DNA of 64,000 nucleotides from Halorubrum amylolyticum (GCF_004114995.1 NZ_SDJP01000002.1:136457-200456), one strand, 5' to 3'; shown: positions 24,977 to 33,288, numbered from the stretch's first letter. Numbers and translations: made by a program. Notes: a model not told the origin generated them from the sequence alone.

Positions 24977-25834
24977 TCACTCCTCTAGGCTCGGGTGCGT
25001 CTCCTGCGGGTCCGGGTGCGGCGCCGCGAACCGCTCCCGGATCGCCTCGCGGGACTCCTCCTCGCGCTCGCGGCGCTCGCCGTCGCCGATCTCCTCGCAG
25101 CCCGGCGGCACCTGCCGGCCGCGGTCGGTGAAGTACCCCTCGGGCGCGACCCAGTCGTGGTAGAACCCGCGGTCGTCCGCCTCCAGTATCGTCACGCCGA
25201 CCTCGGCCCCGTGGCCCGCGCACACCGCCGCCTGATGCGGCTTCTCCGCGAGCCGGCCGGCCGCGTACAGCCCGTCGACGCCGGTCCGCCCGCGCTCGTC
25301 GGTGTCGACGTACGACTTCCCCCGGTCGAGGATGCCGATCCCGTCGACGTCCGCGAGGTAGCCGACCTCGTTCTTCGTCGCCGCGACGACGTACCGAGTC
25401 CGGATCGCGTCGCCGCGGCTGTTCGCGTCGCCGTGGTCGTTCGCGTCGCCGCGGTCGACTTCGACGACGAACCGGATGTCGTCTCCCGGATCGGGGCCGT
25501 CCGCGTCACCGGAGCCGACGGCCGAGACGCGCGTCGCTCGGGCGTCGAGCCGGTCGGCCCCCGCGTCCCCGGCCTGTTCGCCGAGGAGATCGAGTAACTG
25601 CCGGGCGTTGACGCCCAGCGGGAAGCCGGGGAAGTTCTCCAAGTGCGCGTTCCGTCGGAGGAGCGACTCGCCCGGGTCGATGACGAGCGTGTCGAGCCCC
25701 TGCCGGGCCGTGAACACGGCCGCCGAGAGGCCGCCGACGACGACCACGTCACGGGGGCCGTTCGGGTCGCTGTCCGCGTGCGGGTCGCGGTCCGCACCCG
25801 CTTCGCCCCTCGCGGGCGCCTCGTCCCCGCTCAT
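24977..25834 (-). CDS. Thioredoxin-reductase-like flavoprotein with shortened FAD-binding loop
   Basis: 285 residues. The fold resembles thioredoxin-reductase-type FAD/NAD(P) oxidoreductases: AHLENFPGFPLGV (about 62-74) is the FAD-contact motif, and TGVDGLYAAGRLAEKPHQA (about 187-205) is the C-terminal ATG/FAD motif. The N-terminal Rossmann loop reads DVVVVGGLSAAVFTA (29-43). The usual GGGPAGLSAA lacks four residues (GPAG), as if 12 bp were deleted. No redox CxxC is present. It is the last member of an iron-regulated operon (start overlaps the preceding ORF by ATGA). Its homologue in the other iron operon keeps the full loop. It may reduce or release iron from siderophore, if FAD still binds. 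Confidence 0.8.
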   Translation of the reverse strand: MSGDEAPARGEAGADRDPHADSDPNGPRDVVVVGGLSAAVFTARQGLDTLVIDPGESLLRRNAHLENFPGFPLGVNARQLLDLLGEQAGDAGADRLDARATRVSAVGSGDADGPDPGDDIRFVVEVDRGDANDHGDANSRGDAIRTRYVVAATKNEVGYLADVDGIGILDRGKSYVDTDERGRTGVDGLYAAGRLAEKPHQAAVCAGHGAEVGVTILEADDRGFYHDWVAPEGYFTDRGRQVPPGCEEIGDGERREREEESREAIRERFAAPHPDPQETHPSLEE

Positions 25835-25983
25835 CGGTCGATCCCCCGTGCAAGTCGCGAGTCGTCGTTTCCGTTCGCCATACCCGTCGGCGCGCGCGAG
25901 CCGTCGTAGTCGCTTCGGTCCGAGACCGGTTCGGCTCCGGCCCGACCCGCGGCCTCGTCGGGACGGGGGCGCTGCGCGATCAT
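25831..25983 (-). CDS. Possible 50-aa protein between overlapping genes
   Basis: A 50-codon ORF that starts inside the stop of the 58-aa gene (ATGA) and stops inside the start of the flavoprotein gene (ATGA). It is acidic and Ser/Asp-rich with no motif (MIAQRPRPDEAAG start). The double overlap supports translation coupling, but the sequence looks like a linker rather than a folded domain. It could instead be non-coding spacer. Confidence 0.4.
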   Translation of the reverse strand: MIAQRPRPDEAAGRAGAEPVSDRSDYDGSRAPTGMANGNDDSRLARGIDR

Positions 25984-26156
25984 CGCCGCACGCGAACCGG
26001 TCGCTCCGCCGCGATGAACGGCTCGTCGCGGCCGGCCGCCGCGAACGCGAGGTCGCCGTCGTCGCCGCGCTCGACCCGCCACGCCGGCAGGGCCGGCACG
26101 TCGTACTCCGTCGGGTCGCCGAAGGCGGCCGCGACCGTCCACTCGCGGGCGCGCAT
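25980..26156 (-). CDS. Small haloarchaeal protein, 58 aa, in the iron operon
   Basis: Begins directly after the stop of the substrate-binding protein gene, with no gap. Sequence features: MRAREWTVAAAFGDPTEYD at the N-terminus and a PFIAAERPVRVRR end. I recall short haloarchaeal proteins ending in a similar AExPVxVRR but know no function. It has no Cys or signal peptide and so is cytoplasmic. Operon position ties it to siderophore uptake or to the adjoining flavoprotein (inference). Confidence 0.65.
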   Translation of the reverse strand: MRAREWTVAAAFGDPTEYDVPALPAWRVERGDDGDLAFAAAGRDEPFIAAERPVRVRR

Positions 26157-27533
26157 CTACGGCTCCCCGTTGATCGCGTCCGCGACGCGCTGGCGGTCGA
26201 ACAGCCGCTCGGGCTCGGGGATCTCCGGGTACGGCCCCTCGTCGTACGTCGGCCACTCGCCGAAGGCGTCGGGGTACAGCTGCTTGGCGGTCATCTCCAG
26301 CTGGAAGAGGTTCAAGATCGGCCCCTGATACCGGGCGCCCTGCGGGTGGACCCGCTCGTTCCGGACCGCCGTGATCTCCGAGGCGACCGGATCGCCCTCC
26401 AGCGTCGACCGGACCTCGGCCATGCTCGTGCCGGGCTGCATCCCGCCGAGGAAGAGGATCACGTCGGGGTCGGCCTCGAGCAGCCGCTCGAAGTCGACCG
26501 TCGCGCCGGACTCGACGGACCCGTCGAAGGCGGGGTTCGGCGCGAGCGGGCGCGCGTGCGAGGTGAGGAACCCCGGGTTGTCAAGCGCGTAGGCGTACAC
26601 CGTCTCCATGTCGCCGGAGGCGATCAACGCCGCGTTCGGCCGCTCCGACTCGGGCGGGAGCCGCTCGTCGATCGCCGCGAGCAGCTCCTCGCGGACCGCC
26701 GCGAGCGCCTCGTACCGCGCCCGCTCGCCGAACGCGTCGGCGACGCGCCCGAACTGCTCCCACAGCTCGTAGTACTCGTAGCCGTCGGCCCACTCCGCGG
26801 CGGGCTCCTGATGGCGATCGCTGAGAGAGTTGCCGAACCACGGCGAGACGTTCTCGGCGATCTCGTCGACGTCGGACCGGTCCCACCCCTCGACCTGCGT
26901 CACCCACGCCGGGTCCGCGAGGTGAATGTCGCTGTCGAGCTCGTACAGCGTCTCCTTGTCCGGCCCCCACGAGGAGTAGAGCCCCGACCAGTCGAGCGAC
27001 ACGCCCGGCAGGCGCGCGACGAACTGGTTCCAGAGCGCGTCGTAGTAGTCCGGCGCGTGCATCGCCGTGACCCCGTCGCCGCGGCCGAGCGCGAGCGCCA
27101 TGTCCGCGTGGTGCGTGAGCCGCGTGAATACCGTCTCCGGCGGCGCCTCGAAGGTCACCTCGCCGACCGGCGAGATCGACGCCGTGTAACTCCCCGTTCC
27201 GTCGCCGCTTCCGTCGCTCCCCTCTTCATCGGCGGCCTCCCGGCCGCTCTCCTCCGAGGCGGGGGACTCGGCCGAACCGCCGGACTCGGTGCCGTCCTCC
27301 GGTGATTCCGCGGAGGAAGCGCCGCCGAGACAGCCGGCGAGTGCCCCGCCGCCGATCGCGGCGCCCGCGCACGCCAGGTAGCCGCGACGGGTCGGTCCCG
27401 ACGTCGCGTCGGTCGCGTCGGCTGCGTCGATCGCATCGGTCGCGTCGGCCGTGTCGGCTGCGTCGATCGCATCGGTCGCGTCGGCCGTGTCGGCTGCGTC
27501 GATCGCATCGGTCGCGTCGGCCGCGTCGCTCAC
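26157..27533 (-). CDS. Iron-siderophore ABC transporter substrate-binding lipoprotein (with repeated N-terminus)
   Basis: 458 residues from a GTG start that overlaps the upstream stop by 4 bp. The first 43 residues are three 12-residue repeats of the type DAADTADATDAI. The Tat/lipobox signal follows: RRGYLACAGAA and LAGCLGG, so it is exported folded and lipid-anchored. An acidic Ser/Glu linker and a helical-backbone binding domain of the FecB/FhuD type come next. The C-terminus has EMTAKQLYPDAFGEW and PERLFDRQRVADAING, shared with the other two binding proteins here. It has no permease of its own in this operon and probably delivers to the permease at 29.8 kb (inference). Confidence 0.88.
   Translation of the reverse strand: MSDAADATDAIDAADTADATDAIDAADTADATDAIDAADATDATSGPTRRGYLACAGAAIGGGALAGCLGGASSAESPEDGTESGGSAESPASEESGREAADEEGSDGSGDGTGSYTASISPVGEVTFEAPPETVFTRLTHHADMALALGRGDGVTAMHAPDYYDALWNQFVARLPGVSLDWSGLYSSWGPDKETLYELDSDIHLADPAWVTQVEGWDRSDVDEIAENVSPWFGNSLSDRHQEPAAEWADGYEYYELWEQFGRVADAFGERARYEALAAVREELLAAIDERLPPESERPNAALIASGDMETVYAYALDNPGFLTSHARPLAPNPAFDGSVESGATVDFERLLEADPDVILFLGGMQPGTSMAEVRSTLEGDPVASEITAVRNERVHPQGARYQGPILNLFQLEMTAKQLYPDAFGEWPTYDEGPYPEIPEPERLFDRQRVADAINGEP
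27421..27528. repeat. Three tandem 36-bp repeats inside the binding-protein gene
   Basis: Three head-to-tail copies of a 36-bp unit (27421-27456, 27457-27492, 27493-27528). The first two are identical and the last differs by one base. Each codes in frame for 12 residues of Asp/Ala/Thr, ahead of the Tat signal. Copy-number change would alter only the length of the pre-signal segment. Confidence 0.95.
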
Positions 27534-28792
27534 GCTTCGAACTCCCCGTTGACGATGTCCGCGACGGCCTGTCGGTCGAACAGCCGTTCGTCGCTCGTTA
27601 CGGCGCCGAACTCCTCGGGATACAGCTGTTGTGCCGCCCGTTCGGTCAGGAAGAGGTTGTGGATCGGCCCTTGGTGGAGGTAGCCGCCGCGGTACACGCG
27701 GCCGTTCCGGACGGCCGTGAGTTCGCCGCCGACGGAGTGGTCCTCCATGTACGCGAGGACGGTGTCTCGGAACTCCGCCGGCGACTTGCGCTCGTGGCCT
27801 CGGACGAGGATCACGTCCGGGTCGATCGACAGCAGGTTCTCGTAGTCGAGCTCGCCGCGGTTGGTGCTGCTCAGGTTCTCGATGTCCGTTCCGGCGAGCG
27901 CGTCGACCGCGCCCAGATCGAGCCACTGCTTCTTGCTCGTCCCCTTGTCGACCAGCCGGTACGGCGAGAAGGTCTCCGGTTCGTCGGTCCCTTCGAAGGT
28001 GAGGAACACGTTCGGCCGCTCGTCCGCCGGGGGGAGGCGCGCCTGCACGTCCGCGACGAACTCGTCGTGAAGCTCGGCGAACGCCTCGTACCGCTCGCGC
28101 TCTTGGAAGACCTCGGCGACCTTCTCGAAGGCCTCGTACAGCGTGTAGTAACGGTAGTCGTGCCACCCGTCGGAGCGCCGGAAGATCAGGTTCCCGAGGA
28201 ACGGTGCCACGTTGTCCCGTATCTCTGCGACGTCGTCGTCCCCCCAGTCGAACCAGTTGACGAGCATCTGGGGATCGTACAGGTGGAGGTCGGCGTCGAG
28301 TTCGTAGAACTCCTCTTTCGTCCTGACCTCCGGGTGCGACTCGATCGCGTCGCGGTCGACGTCGACGCCCGGGAGCTCGTCGTACACCTCCCGGTAGTAC
28401 CGGCTGGCGTTGCCGACGCCGGCCAGCCCGCCGCCGCGTCCGAGCGCGACCGCCATGTCCGCGAAGCCGCCGTCGGACGCGACCCAGCGCTCCGGGACCG
28501 TCTCGAAGCGAACCTCCCCGGCGGGCGCCATCGTGACGGCGTACGGACTCCCGTCGGGCCCGTCGGATGCGTCCCCGCCGCTGGAGGCGTCCCCCCCGTC
28601 GCTCCCCTCGCCCGTCGTCGACGCGGCCTGCGAGCCGTTCCCGGCTCCGTCGGTTCCCCCGCCGTTTCCGGTGCAGCCGGCGAGCAGTCCCCCGCCGACG
28701 ACCGCGCCCGCGTGTGCCACGTACTCCCGTCGCGTCCGCCGAGGTGCGGTCTCGCCGTTCCACCGCCGGGATGCGGTCTCGTCCTTCGACAT
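27530..28792 (-). CDS. Iron-siderophore ABC transporter substrate-binding lipoprotein
   Basis: 420 residues from ATG giving MSKDETASRRW, 4 bp from operator A; an ATG 5 codons upstream would lie inside the operator and is rejected. The Tat signal is RRTRREYVAHAG and the lipobox is LLAGCTG (Cys about 43). An acidic Ser/Gly/Asp linker precedes a FecB/FhuD-type domain. The end DERLFDRQAVADIVNGEF matches the other two binding proteins. The stop overlaps the next gene start by GTGA. It is first in an operon with another binding protein, a 58-aa protein and a flavoprotein, controlled by two operators 36 bp apart. Confidence 0.9.
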   Translation of the reverse strand: MSKDETASRRWNGETAPRRTRREYVAHAGAVVGGGLLAGCTGNGGGTDGAGNGSQAASTTGEGSDGGDASSGGDASDGPDGSPYAVTMAPAGEVRFETVPERWVASDGGFADMAVALGRGGGLAGVGNASRYYREVYDELPGVDVDRDAIESHPEVRTKEEFYELDADLHLYDPQMLVNWFDWGDDDVAEIRDNVAPFLGNLIFRRSDGWHDYRYYTLYEAFEKVAEVFQERERYEAFAELHDEFVADVQARLPPADERPNVFLTFEGTDEPETFSPYRLVDKGTSKKQWLDLGAVDALAGTDIENLSSTNRGELDYENLLSIDPDVILVRGHERKSPAEFRDTVLAYMEDHSVGGELTAVRNGRVYRGGYLHQGPIHNLFLTERAAQQLYPEEFGAVTSDERLFDRQAVADIVNGEFEA

Positions 28793-28796
28793 ATAT

Positions 28797-28812
28797 TTTA
28801 GGCTCACCTAAA
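28797..28812. promoter_or_regulatory. DtxR/IdeR-type operator A
   Basis: TTTAGGCTCACCTAAA, a 6-bp inverted repeat around 4 bp. It lies 4 bp upstream of the ATG of the binding-protein gene, where RNA polymerase starts on a leaderless transcript. A bound repressor would block it. Confidence 0.85.
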
Positions 28813-28832
28813 AGAACATAACCGTTCCGATC

Positions 28833-28848
28833 TTTAGGCCAACCTAAA
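28833..28848. promoter_or_regulatory. DtxR/IdeR-type operator B
   Basis: TTTAGGCCAACCTAAA, spaced exactly 36 bp from operator A. The interval holds the putative core promoter (TTATG on the minus strand), so the pair brackets it. Confidence 0.85.
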
Positions 28849-28894
28849 ACACTCGGTGATCCGGCGGTACCGTACGCGCCGGAGCGTCCGGTGG

Positions 28895-29806
28895 CTACTC
28901 GGCGCCCTCGTGTCGCGCGCGGAGGGGGGTGACGCGCGGTCCGTTCTCGGTCTGCACCACGTCGGCGTCGACGCGGAACACGTCCGCGAGCAGGTCCTCG
29001 GTGACGACCTCCTCGGGCGCGCCGCGGGCGCGGATCTCCCCGTCCTTGAGCGCGACCATCCGATCGGCGAGCCGGGCGGCCTGCTCGATGTCGTGGAGCA
29101 CGACGACGACGGTCACGTCGCTCTCGTCGCGCAGGGTCTCGATGATCTCCATCACCTCCATCTGGTGGTGCATGTCGAGGAACGTCGTCGGCTCGTCCAA
29201 CAGGAGCACGTCGGTGTCCTGCGCTAACACCAGTGCGATCCACGCCAGCTGTTTCTGCCCGCCGCTGAGGCTCCCGACCTCGCGGTCGCGCAGGTGGCCG
29301 CAGCCGGCCAGCTCGAGCGCGTCCTCGACCGCGATAGCGTCCTCGTCGGTCGTCCGCTCGAAGAACCCGCGGTGGGGGTACCGACCGTGGTACACCAGAT
29401 CCTCGACCGTGATGCTGTTCGGCGAGGTGCTCTCCTGCGAGAGCAGCCCGATCTTCCGGGCGAGCGCCTTCGTGTCCATCGCGTGCACGTCGCCGCCGTC
29501 GACCAGCACGGAGCCGTCCTCCGGCGCGAGCTGCGTCGCCAACCCCTTCAGCAGGGTGCTCTTCCCCGAGCCGTTCGGGCCGACGAGGGCCGTGACCGCG
29601 CCGGGCTCGGCCGCGATCGACTCGCCGTCGATGACGGGCTCCGGGGCGTCCGGATACCCCAGTACGAGCTCCTCGCCGTCGAGGTTGCTCGCGTCCGTCG
29701 CGGCCGACTCGTCCGGAGTTTCCACCGCCGAGGCGTCCGCGCCGTTCGATCCGTCCGGTCCGTCCGTCGCGTCGATCTGTGTCGTGTCCGCGTTTTCCGT
29801 TGACAT
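28895..29806 (-). CDS. Iron-siderophore ABC transporter ATP-binding protein (FecE/FhuC type)
   Basis: 303 residues. After an acidic 45-residue leader come Walker A GPNGSGKSTL (about 75-84), the Q-loop IGLLSQES, the signature LSGGQKQLAWIALVLAQD, Walker B VLLLDEPTTFLD and the H-loop VLHDIEQAARLA. LARKIGLL and HGRYPHRGFF are characteristic of the FecE/FhuC group for iron-siderophore, heme or B12 import. It acts at the cytoplasmic face and energises the permease encoded just upstream, whose stop is adjacent to its start. It is the last gene of the second iron operon and the only such ATPase in the window. Confidence 0.93.
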   Translation of the reverse strand: MSTENADTTQIDATDGPDGSNGADASAVETPDESAATDASNLDGEELVLGYPDAPEPVIDGESIAAEPGAVTALVGPNGSGKSTLLKGLATQLAPEDGSVLVDGGDVHAMDTKALARKIGLLSQESTSPNSITVEDLVYHGRYPHRGFFERTTDEDAIAVEDALELAGCGHLRDREVGSLSGGQKQLAWIALVLAQDTDVLLLDEPTTFLDMHHQMEVMEIIETLRDESDVTVVVVLHDIEQAARLADRMVALKDGEIRARGAPEEVVTEDLLADVFRVDADVVQTENGPRVTPLRARHEGAE

Positions 29807-30979
29807 TCAGAGTTCACCCATGTTCTGCTGCCGCCGCATCAGGTACAGGAAGTACGGGCCGCCGATCAGCCCGGTGACGATACCGACCGGGATCTGCGCG
29901 TCGGCGCCCGTGATCACGCCCATCCCGAGGCGCGCGCCCACGTCGGCCGCGACCATCAGCGCCGGCCCGACGAACAGGCAGCCGACGATCACCCGCTTGT
30001 AGTCGCTGCCGACGAGGTTCCGCACCATGTGGGGGACGATGAGTCCCACGAAGCTGACGATGCCCGCGACCGCAATGCTGGCGGCGGCCGCCAGCACGGC
30101 GACGCCGGAGAGCGCGAACCGAACCCTCTCGATCGACATCCCCAGCGACTTCGCCGTCTGCTCGCCGAGGAGGAGGAGATTCAGCTGGCGCGACCCCGCG
30201 AGCGACAGCACCACTGCCACGACCGTCCACGGCAGCGCCATCCGCACCTGCTCCCAGTCGGTGCTGGTCAGCGACCCCGTCGTCCACTGGATCGCCGACT
30301 GGACGACGCCGATGTCGTCCGCGAAGAAGAACAGCCCCGTCTGGAGGCTGTTGAAGACGGTCCCGACGATCACGCCCGCGAGCACGAGTCGGACCGGGCT
30401 CGTCCCGTTCTTCCACGCGATCGCGTAGACGATCAGGAACGCGACCGCGCCGCCGAGCGCCGCGATCAGCGGGAGGAACGCCGAGAGTCCCCCGAACACC
30501 ACGAGCGTCAGCAGGATCATCAGCCCCGCGCCGGAGGAGACGCCGAGGATGAACGGGCTCGCCAGCTCGTTTCTGGTGACCGCCTGGAAGATGGCCCCCG
30601 AGATGCCGAGGTTCATCCCGACGATGGCGGCGACGAACACCCGCGGGAGCCGGATGTTCCAGACGATGAGCGTCCCGTGCGCCAGCTCGGGCAGCTCCCC
30701 CTGAAAGCCCGTGATCGAGCGCATCAGTCCCTCGCCGACGAGGAAGTTCAGCAGCCAGCGCGGGTCGAGGAGGACCGCGGGGTCGAGGACGGCGCGCCAC
30801 GCCTCCCCGACCGTCATCGAGTACGCGCCGAAGCTCACCTGCACGAGCCCGCCGGCGACGACGACCGCGACGCTCGCGAACGCGACCGTGATCAGCTTGG
30901 GATCGAACAGCCAGCCGATCCGCCCCTCCGTCGGCCGGCGCGCCGCGTCTCCCCCGGCGACCGACCCCCCGCCGCTCAT
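29807..30979 (-). CDS. Iron-siderophore ABC transporter permease (FecCD family)
   Basis: 390 residues from ATG overlapping the upstream flavoprotein stop (ATGA). About nine or ten transmembrane helices are visible. FecCD/BtuC markers are NIRLPRVFVAAIVGMNLGISGAIFQ (contacts and helices around 110-135), ASPFILGVSSGAGL and SFVGLIVPHMVRNLVGSDYKR, the last containing the loop that meets the ATPase. It forms the channel (normally a homodimer) for ferric-siderophore uptake. It shares an operon with one binding protein and probably serves the other two binding proteins as well (inference). Confidence 0.93.
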   Translation of the reverse strand: MSGGGSVAGGDAARRPTEGRIGWLFDPKLITVAFASVAVVVAGGLVQVSFGAYSMTVGEAWRAVLDPAVLLDPRWLLNFLVGEGLMRSITGFQGELPELAHGTLIVWNIRLPRVFVAAIVGMNLGISGAIFQAVTRNELASPFILGVSSGAGLMILLTLVVFGGLSAFLPLIAALGGAVAFLIVYAIAWKNGTSPVRLVLAGVIVGTVFNSLQTGLFFFADDIGVVQSAIQWTTGSLTSTDWEQVRMALPWTVVAVVLSLAGSRQLNLLLLGEQTAKSLGMSIERVRFALSGVAVLAAAASIAVAGIVSFVGLIVPHMVRNLVGSDYKRVIVGCLFVGPALMVAADVGARLGMGVITGADAQIPVGIVTGLIGGPYFLYLMRRQQNMGEL

Positions 30980-31989
30980 CGTGCCTCCTCCGCGTACGCG
31001 GCGACGTCCTCGTCGTCCATCGCGTCGAGCAGCGCCTCGGCGCCGTGAGCGTCGACAAGGGCGTCGGGGTCGAGGTGGTCGGCGAGCGCGCGCCGCCCCT
31101 CGGACGCCCGCGCCTCGGCCTCGTCGGCGTCGACGTACGCCGACAGCGCGGCGTCGATCGCCGCCTCGCGGACCCGGGCGAACCGCTCCGCGTCCGGATC
31201 GACGGGGGCGTCGGCGTGGCGCTCGTCGAACCACTCGACCCACCGATCGCGGTCCGCCCACTCCTCCTCGCGCTCGGCCTCGCGGCGCACCCAGTCGACG
31301 CCCTCGGCCGCCGCGGGCCACCAGCCGTCCGCGATCCGGGCGTCCGTCACGACTCGCCGGGCCACGCGGGCGCCGCGCCCGGCCGCCGTGATCGCCTGCT
31401 GGGCGGCCTCGGAGGGCGAGGCGACGTAGAGCCCGTCGACCGGCGTCGTCCCGTCGGGGTCGGCGTACTCCCGGTCGAAATGCTCGTGCGTCTCGCCGCC
31501 GTGGTCGTGGGCCTCGAACATCGCCGCGTCGTCGTCGAGCCCGCGGAGGTACTCGCCGTCGTACCGGGTCGCCGCGACCACGCGGCGGGCGGTGACCGGC
31601 TCGCCCTCCTGCGGGGTGACGCGGAAGCGCGTCTCCGCCGCGTCGTCACCGCGCTGCTCGCCGGACTCGATCGGGTCGACCGACTCGATCAGGTCGTCGA
31701 CGAGTTCGCCGCCCGCGCGCTCGACGTGATCGTGGATGAGGCCGTAGACGGTCTCGACGTCGAGCCCGGCCGGAAATCCGAGGTAGTTGCCGAGGTGCGC
31801 GCATCGCGCGATCGACGACCGACCCCGGTCGAACACGGCCACCTCGACCCCCTCGCGGGCGAGGAAGACGGCGGCCGAGCAGCCGGCGGGGCCGCCGCCG
31901 ACCACGACCGCGTCGTAGTCGACGTCGGCGGCCTCGTCGCGGTCGATCTCGTTGCGGTCGGTGTCGTCCCGGTCTCTCCCGTCGCTCAT
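30976..31989 (-). CDS. NAD(P)/FAD-dependent oxidoreductase, thioredoxin-reductase-like
   Basis: 337 residues. The FAD loop is complete, AVVVGGGPAGCSAAVFLA (about 27-44). LGNYLGFPAGLD (about 68-79) is the NYxGFP-type FAD contact, and TPVDGLYVASPSEAAQQA is the late flavin motif. There is no CxxC, so it is not a classic thioredoxin reductase. The C-terminal 110 residues, acidic and helical, extend beyond the usual family length. It overlaps both neighbours (ATGA) in the operon of binding protein, permease and ATPase. A role in reducing imported ferric siderophore is inferred from context. It is a paralogue of the gene at 24977. Confidence 0.85.
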   Translation of the reverse strand: MSDGRDRDDTDRNEIDRDEAADVDYDAVVVGGGPAGCSAAVFLAREGVEVAVFDRGRSSIARCAHLGNYLGFPAGLDVETVYGLIHDHVERAGGELVDDLIESVDPIESGEQRGDDAAETRFRVTPQEGEPVTARRVVAATRYDGEYLRGLDDDAAMFEAHDHGGETHEHFDREYADPDGTTPVDGLYVASPSEAAQQAITAAGRGARVARRVVTDARIADGWWPAAAEGVDWVRREAEREEEWADRDRWVEWFDERHADAPVDPDAERFARVREAAIDAALSAYVDADEAEARASEGRRALADHLDPDALVDAHGAEALLDAMDDEDVAAYAEEAR

Positions 31990-33269
31990 TCCGAATCACC
32001 GGCGACGATCGCCGCGACCCGGTCGCGATCGAAGAGCCGCTCGGACTCCGGGATCTCGGGGTAGCCGTCGCCGAGTTCGTAGGCCGGCCACTCGCCGAAC
32101 CGCTCGGGGAACAGCTGTTTGGCGGTCATTTCGATCTGGAAGAGGTTCATGATCGGCCCCTGTACCGGGTCCCCCGAGGGGTAGAACCGGTCGTTCTCGA
32201 TCGCGGAGAGCTCGCCGGCGACGGGGTGATCGGCGAGCTCCTCGCGGATGCCGGCCACGTCGTAGTAGGACTCGATCCCGTACTGGTGGTGGATGACGTC
32301 GGGGTCGATCTCCAGCAGCTGTTCGTGATCGTAGGCGGTCTCGTAGCTCACGCCGTCGGCGCCGAACGCGTCGGGCACCCCGAAGGGGCGCACGTGGGCG
32401 TTTGCGAACCCCGGGTCGTCGATCCGCGAGGGGTAGTGGGTCCCGTCCATGTAGAGGAGCGTGCCGACCGTCGGGCGCTCCTCCGCCGGCGGGAGGTCCG
32501 CCTGCACCGTCTCGATCAGGTCGTCGTGGACCGTCGAGAGCGCCTCGAAGCGCTCTTCTTCCCGGAACACGCCGGCGACGCGCTCGGTGATCTCCCAGAG
32601 GGTGTGGTACTCGTAGCCGTCGCGACACGACTCCGGCGGCTCGGAGTTCCGGCGGCTGAGCACGTTGCCGAACCACGGACCGACGTTGTCGCGGATCTCC
32701 GCCACGTCGCCCTCGTCCCACCCCTCGAAGGAGACGAACAGACAGGGGTCGGCGAGGTGGAGGTCGGAGTCGAGCTCGTAGAGCAGCTCCCGGTCGACCG
32801 TGATCCCGTCGCCGGAGCCCGTGTTGAGCTGCCGGACTCCCTCTCTGTCGAAGGCGACGCCGTCGAGTTCGGCGTAGTAAGCGTCGAGCGTGTTCCCGCC
32901 GGCGTCCGCGTCGAAGCCGAGCGAGTTCACCGCGTCGCCGTGGCCGAACGCGACCGCCATGTCCGCGTACAGCAGGCTGTAGACCATCACGTCCTCGGGG
33001 ACCGAGTCGAAGGTCACCTCGCCGACCGGCGCCATCTCGACGGAGTAGGAGTCCGTGGACCCGTCGCCTCCGTCCGACCCCTCATCGGAGCCGTCCGACC
33101 CGCCGGCGTCACCACCGTCAGATCCGTCGGCGCCGTCGGAGCCAGCAGAGCCGGATTCGCCCGAACCGCCTCCGAGACAGCCCGCGAGCAGTCCCGCCCC
33201 CGCGACCGCGCCGCCGTACCTGATCACGTTCCGGCGCGTCGGAGGGGTTCGGTCCGCGTCCTTTTCCAT
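31986..33269 (-). CDS. Iron-siderophore ABC transporter substrate-binding lipoprotein (first gene of second operon)
   Basis: 427 residues. The Tat signal is RRNVIRYGG and the lipobox is LLAGCLGG. A long Ser/Gly/Asp linker (about 35-70) precedes the binding domain. The end PESERLFDRDRVAAIVAGD and EMTAKQLFPERFGEW match the other two binding proteins. The stop overlaps the flavoprotein start by ATGA. The start is the ATG 5 bp from operator C. It probably captures ferric siderophore outside the membrane and delivers it to the permease encoded in the same operon. Confidence 0.92.
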   Translation of the reverse strand: MEKDADRTPPTRRNVIRYGGAVAGAGLLAGCLGGGSGESGSAGSDGADGSDGGDAGGSDGSDEGSDGGDGSTDSYSVEMAPVGEVTFDSVPEDVMVYSLLYADMAVAFGHGDAVNSLGFDADAGGNTLDAYYAELDGVAFDREGVRQLNTGSGDGITVDRELLYELDSDLHLADPCLFVSFEGWDEGDVAEIRDNVGPWFGNVLSRRNSEPPESCRDGYEYHTLWEITERVAGVFREEERFEALSTVHDDLIETVQADLPPAEERPTVGTLLYMDGTHYPSRIDDPGFANAHVRPFGVPDAFGADGVSYETAYDHEQLLEIDPDVIHHQYGIESYYDVAGIREELADHPVAGELSAIENDRFYPSGDPVQGPIMNLFQIEMTAKQLFPERFGEWPAYELGDGYPEIPESERLFDRDRVAAIVAGDSE

Positions 33270-33274
33270 ATTGA

Positions 33275-33288
33275 TTAGGCCTCCCTAA
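33275..33288. promoter_or_regulatory. DtxR/IdeR-type operator C
   Basis: TTAGGCCTCCCTAA lies 5 bp upstream of the ATG of the binding protein gene at 33269. A weak TATA-like TTTAATTC lies just behind it on the minus strand. Confidence 0.8.

Noticed and set aside
26157-29243. A 1028-codon ORF extending the repeated binding protein upstream
   Set aside because: The extension lies across the next binding-protein gene in another frame. The GTG start at 27533 fits operon overlap.
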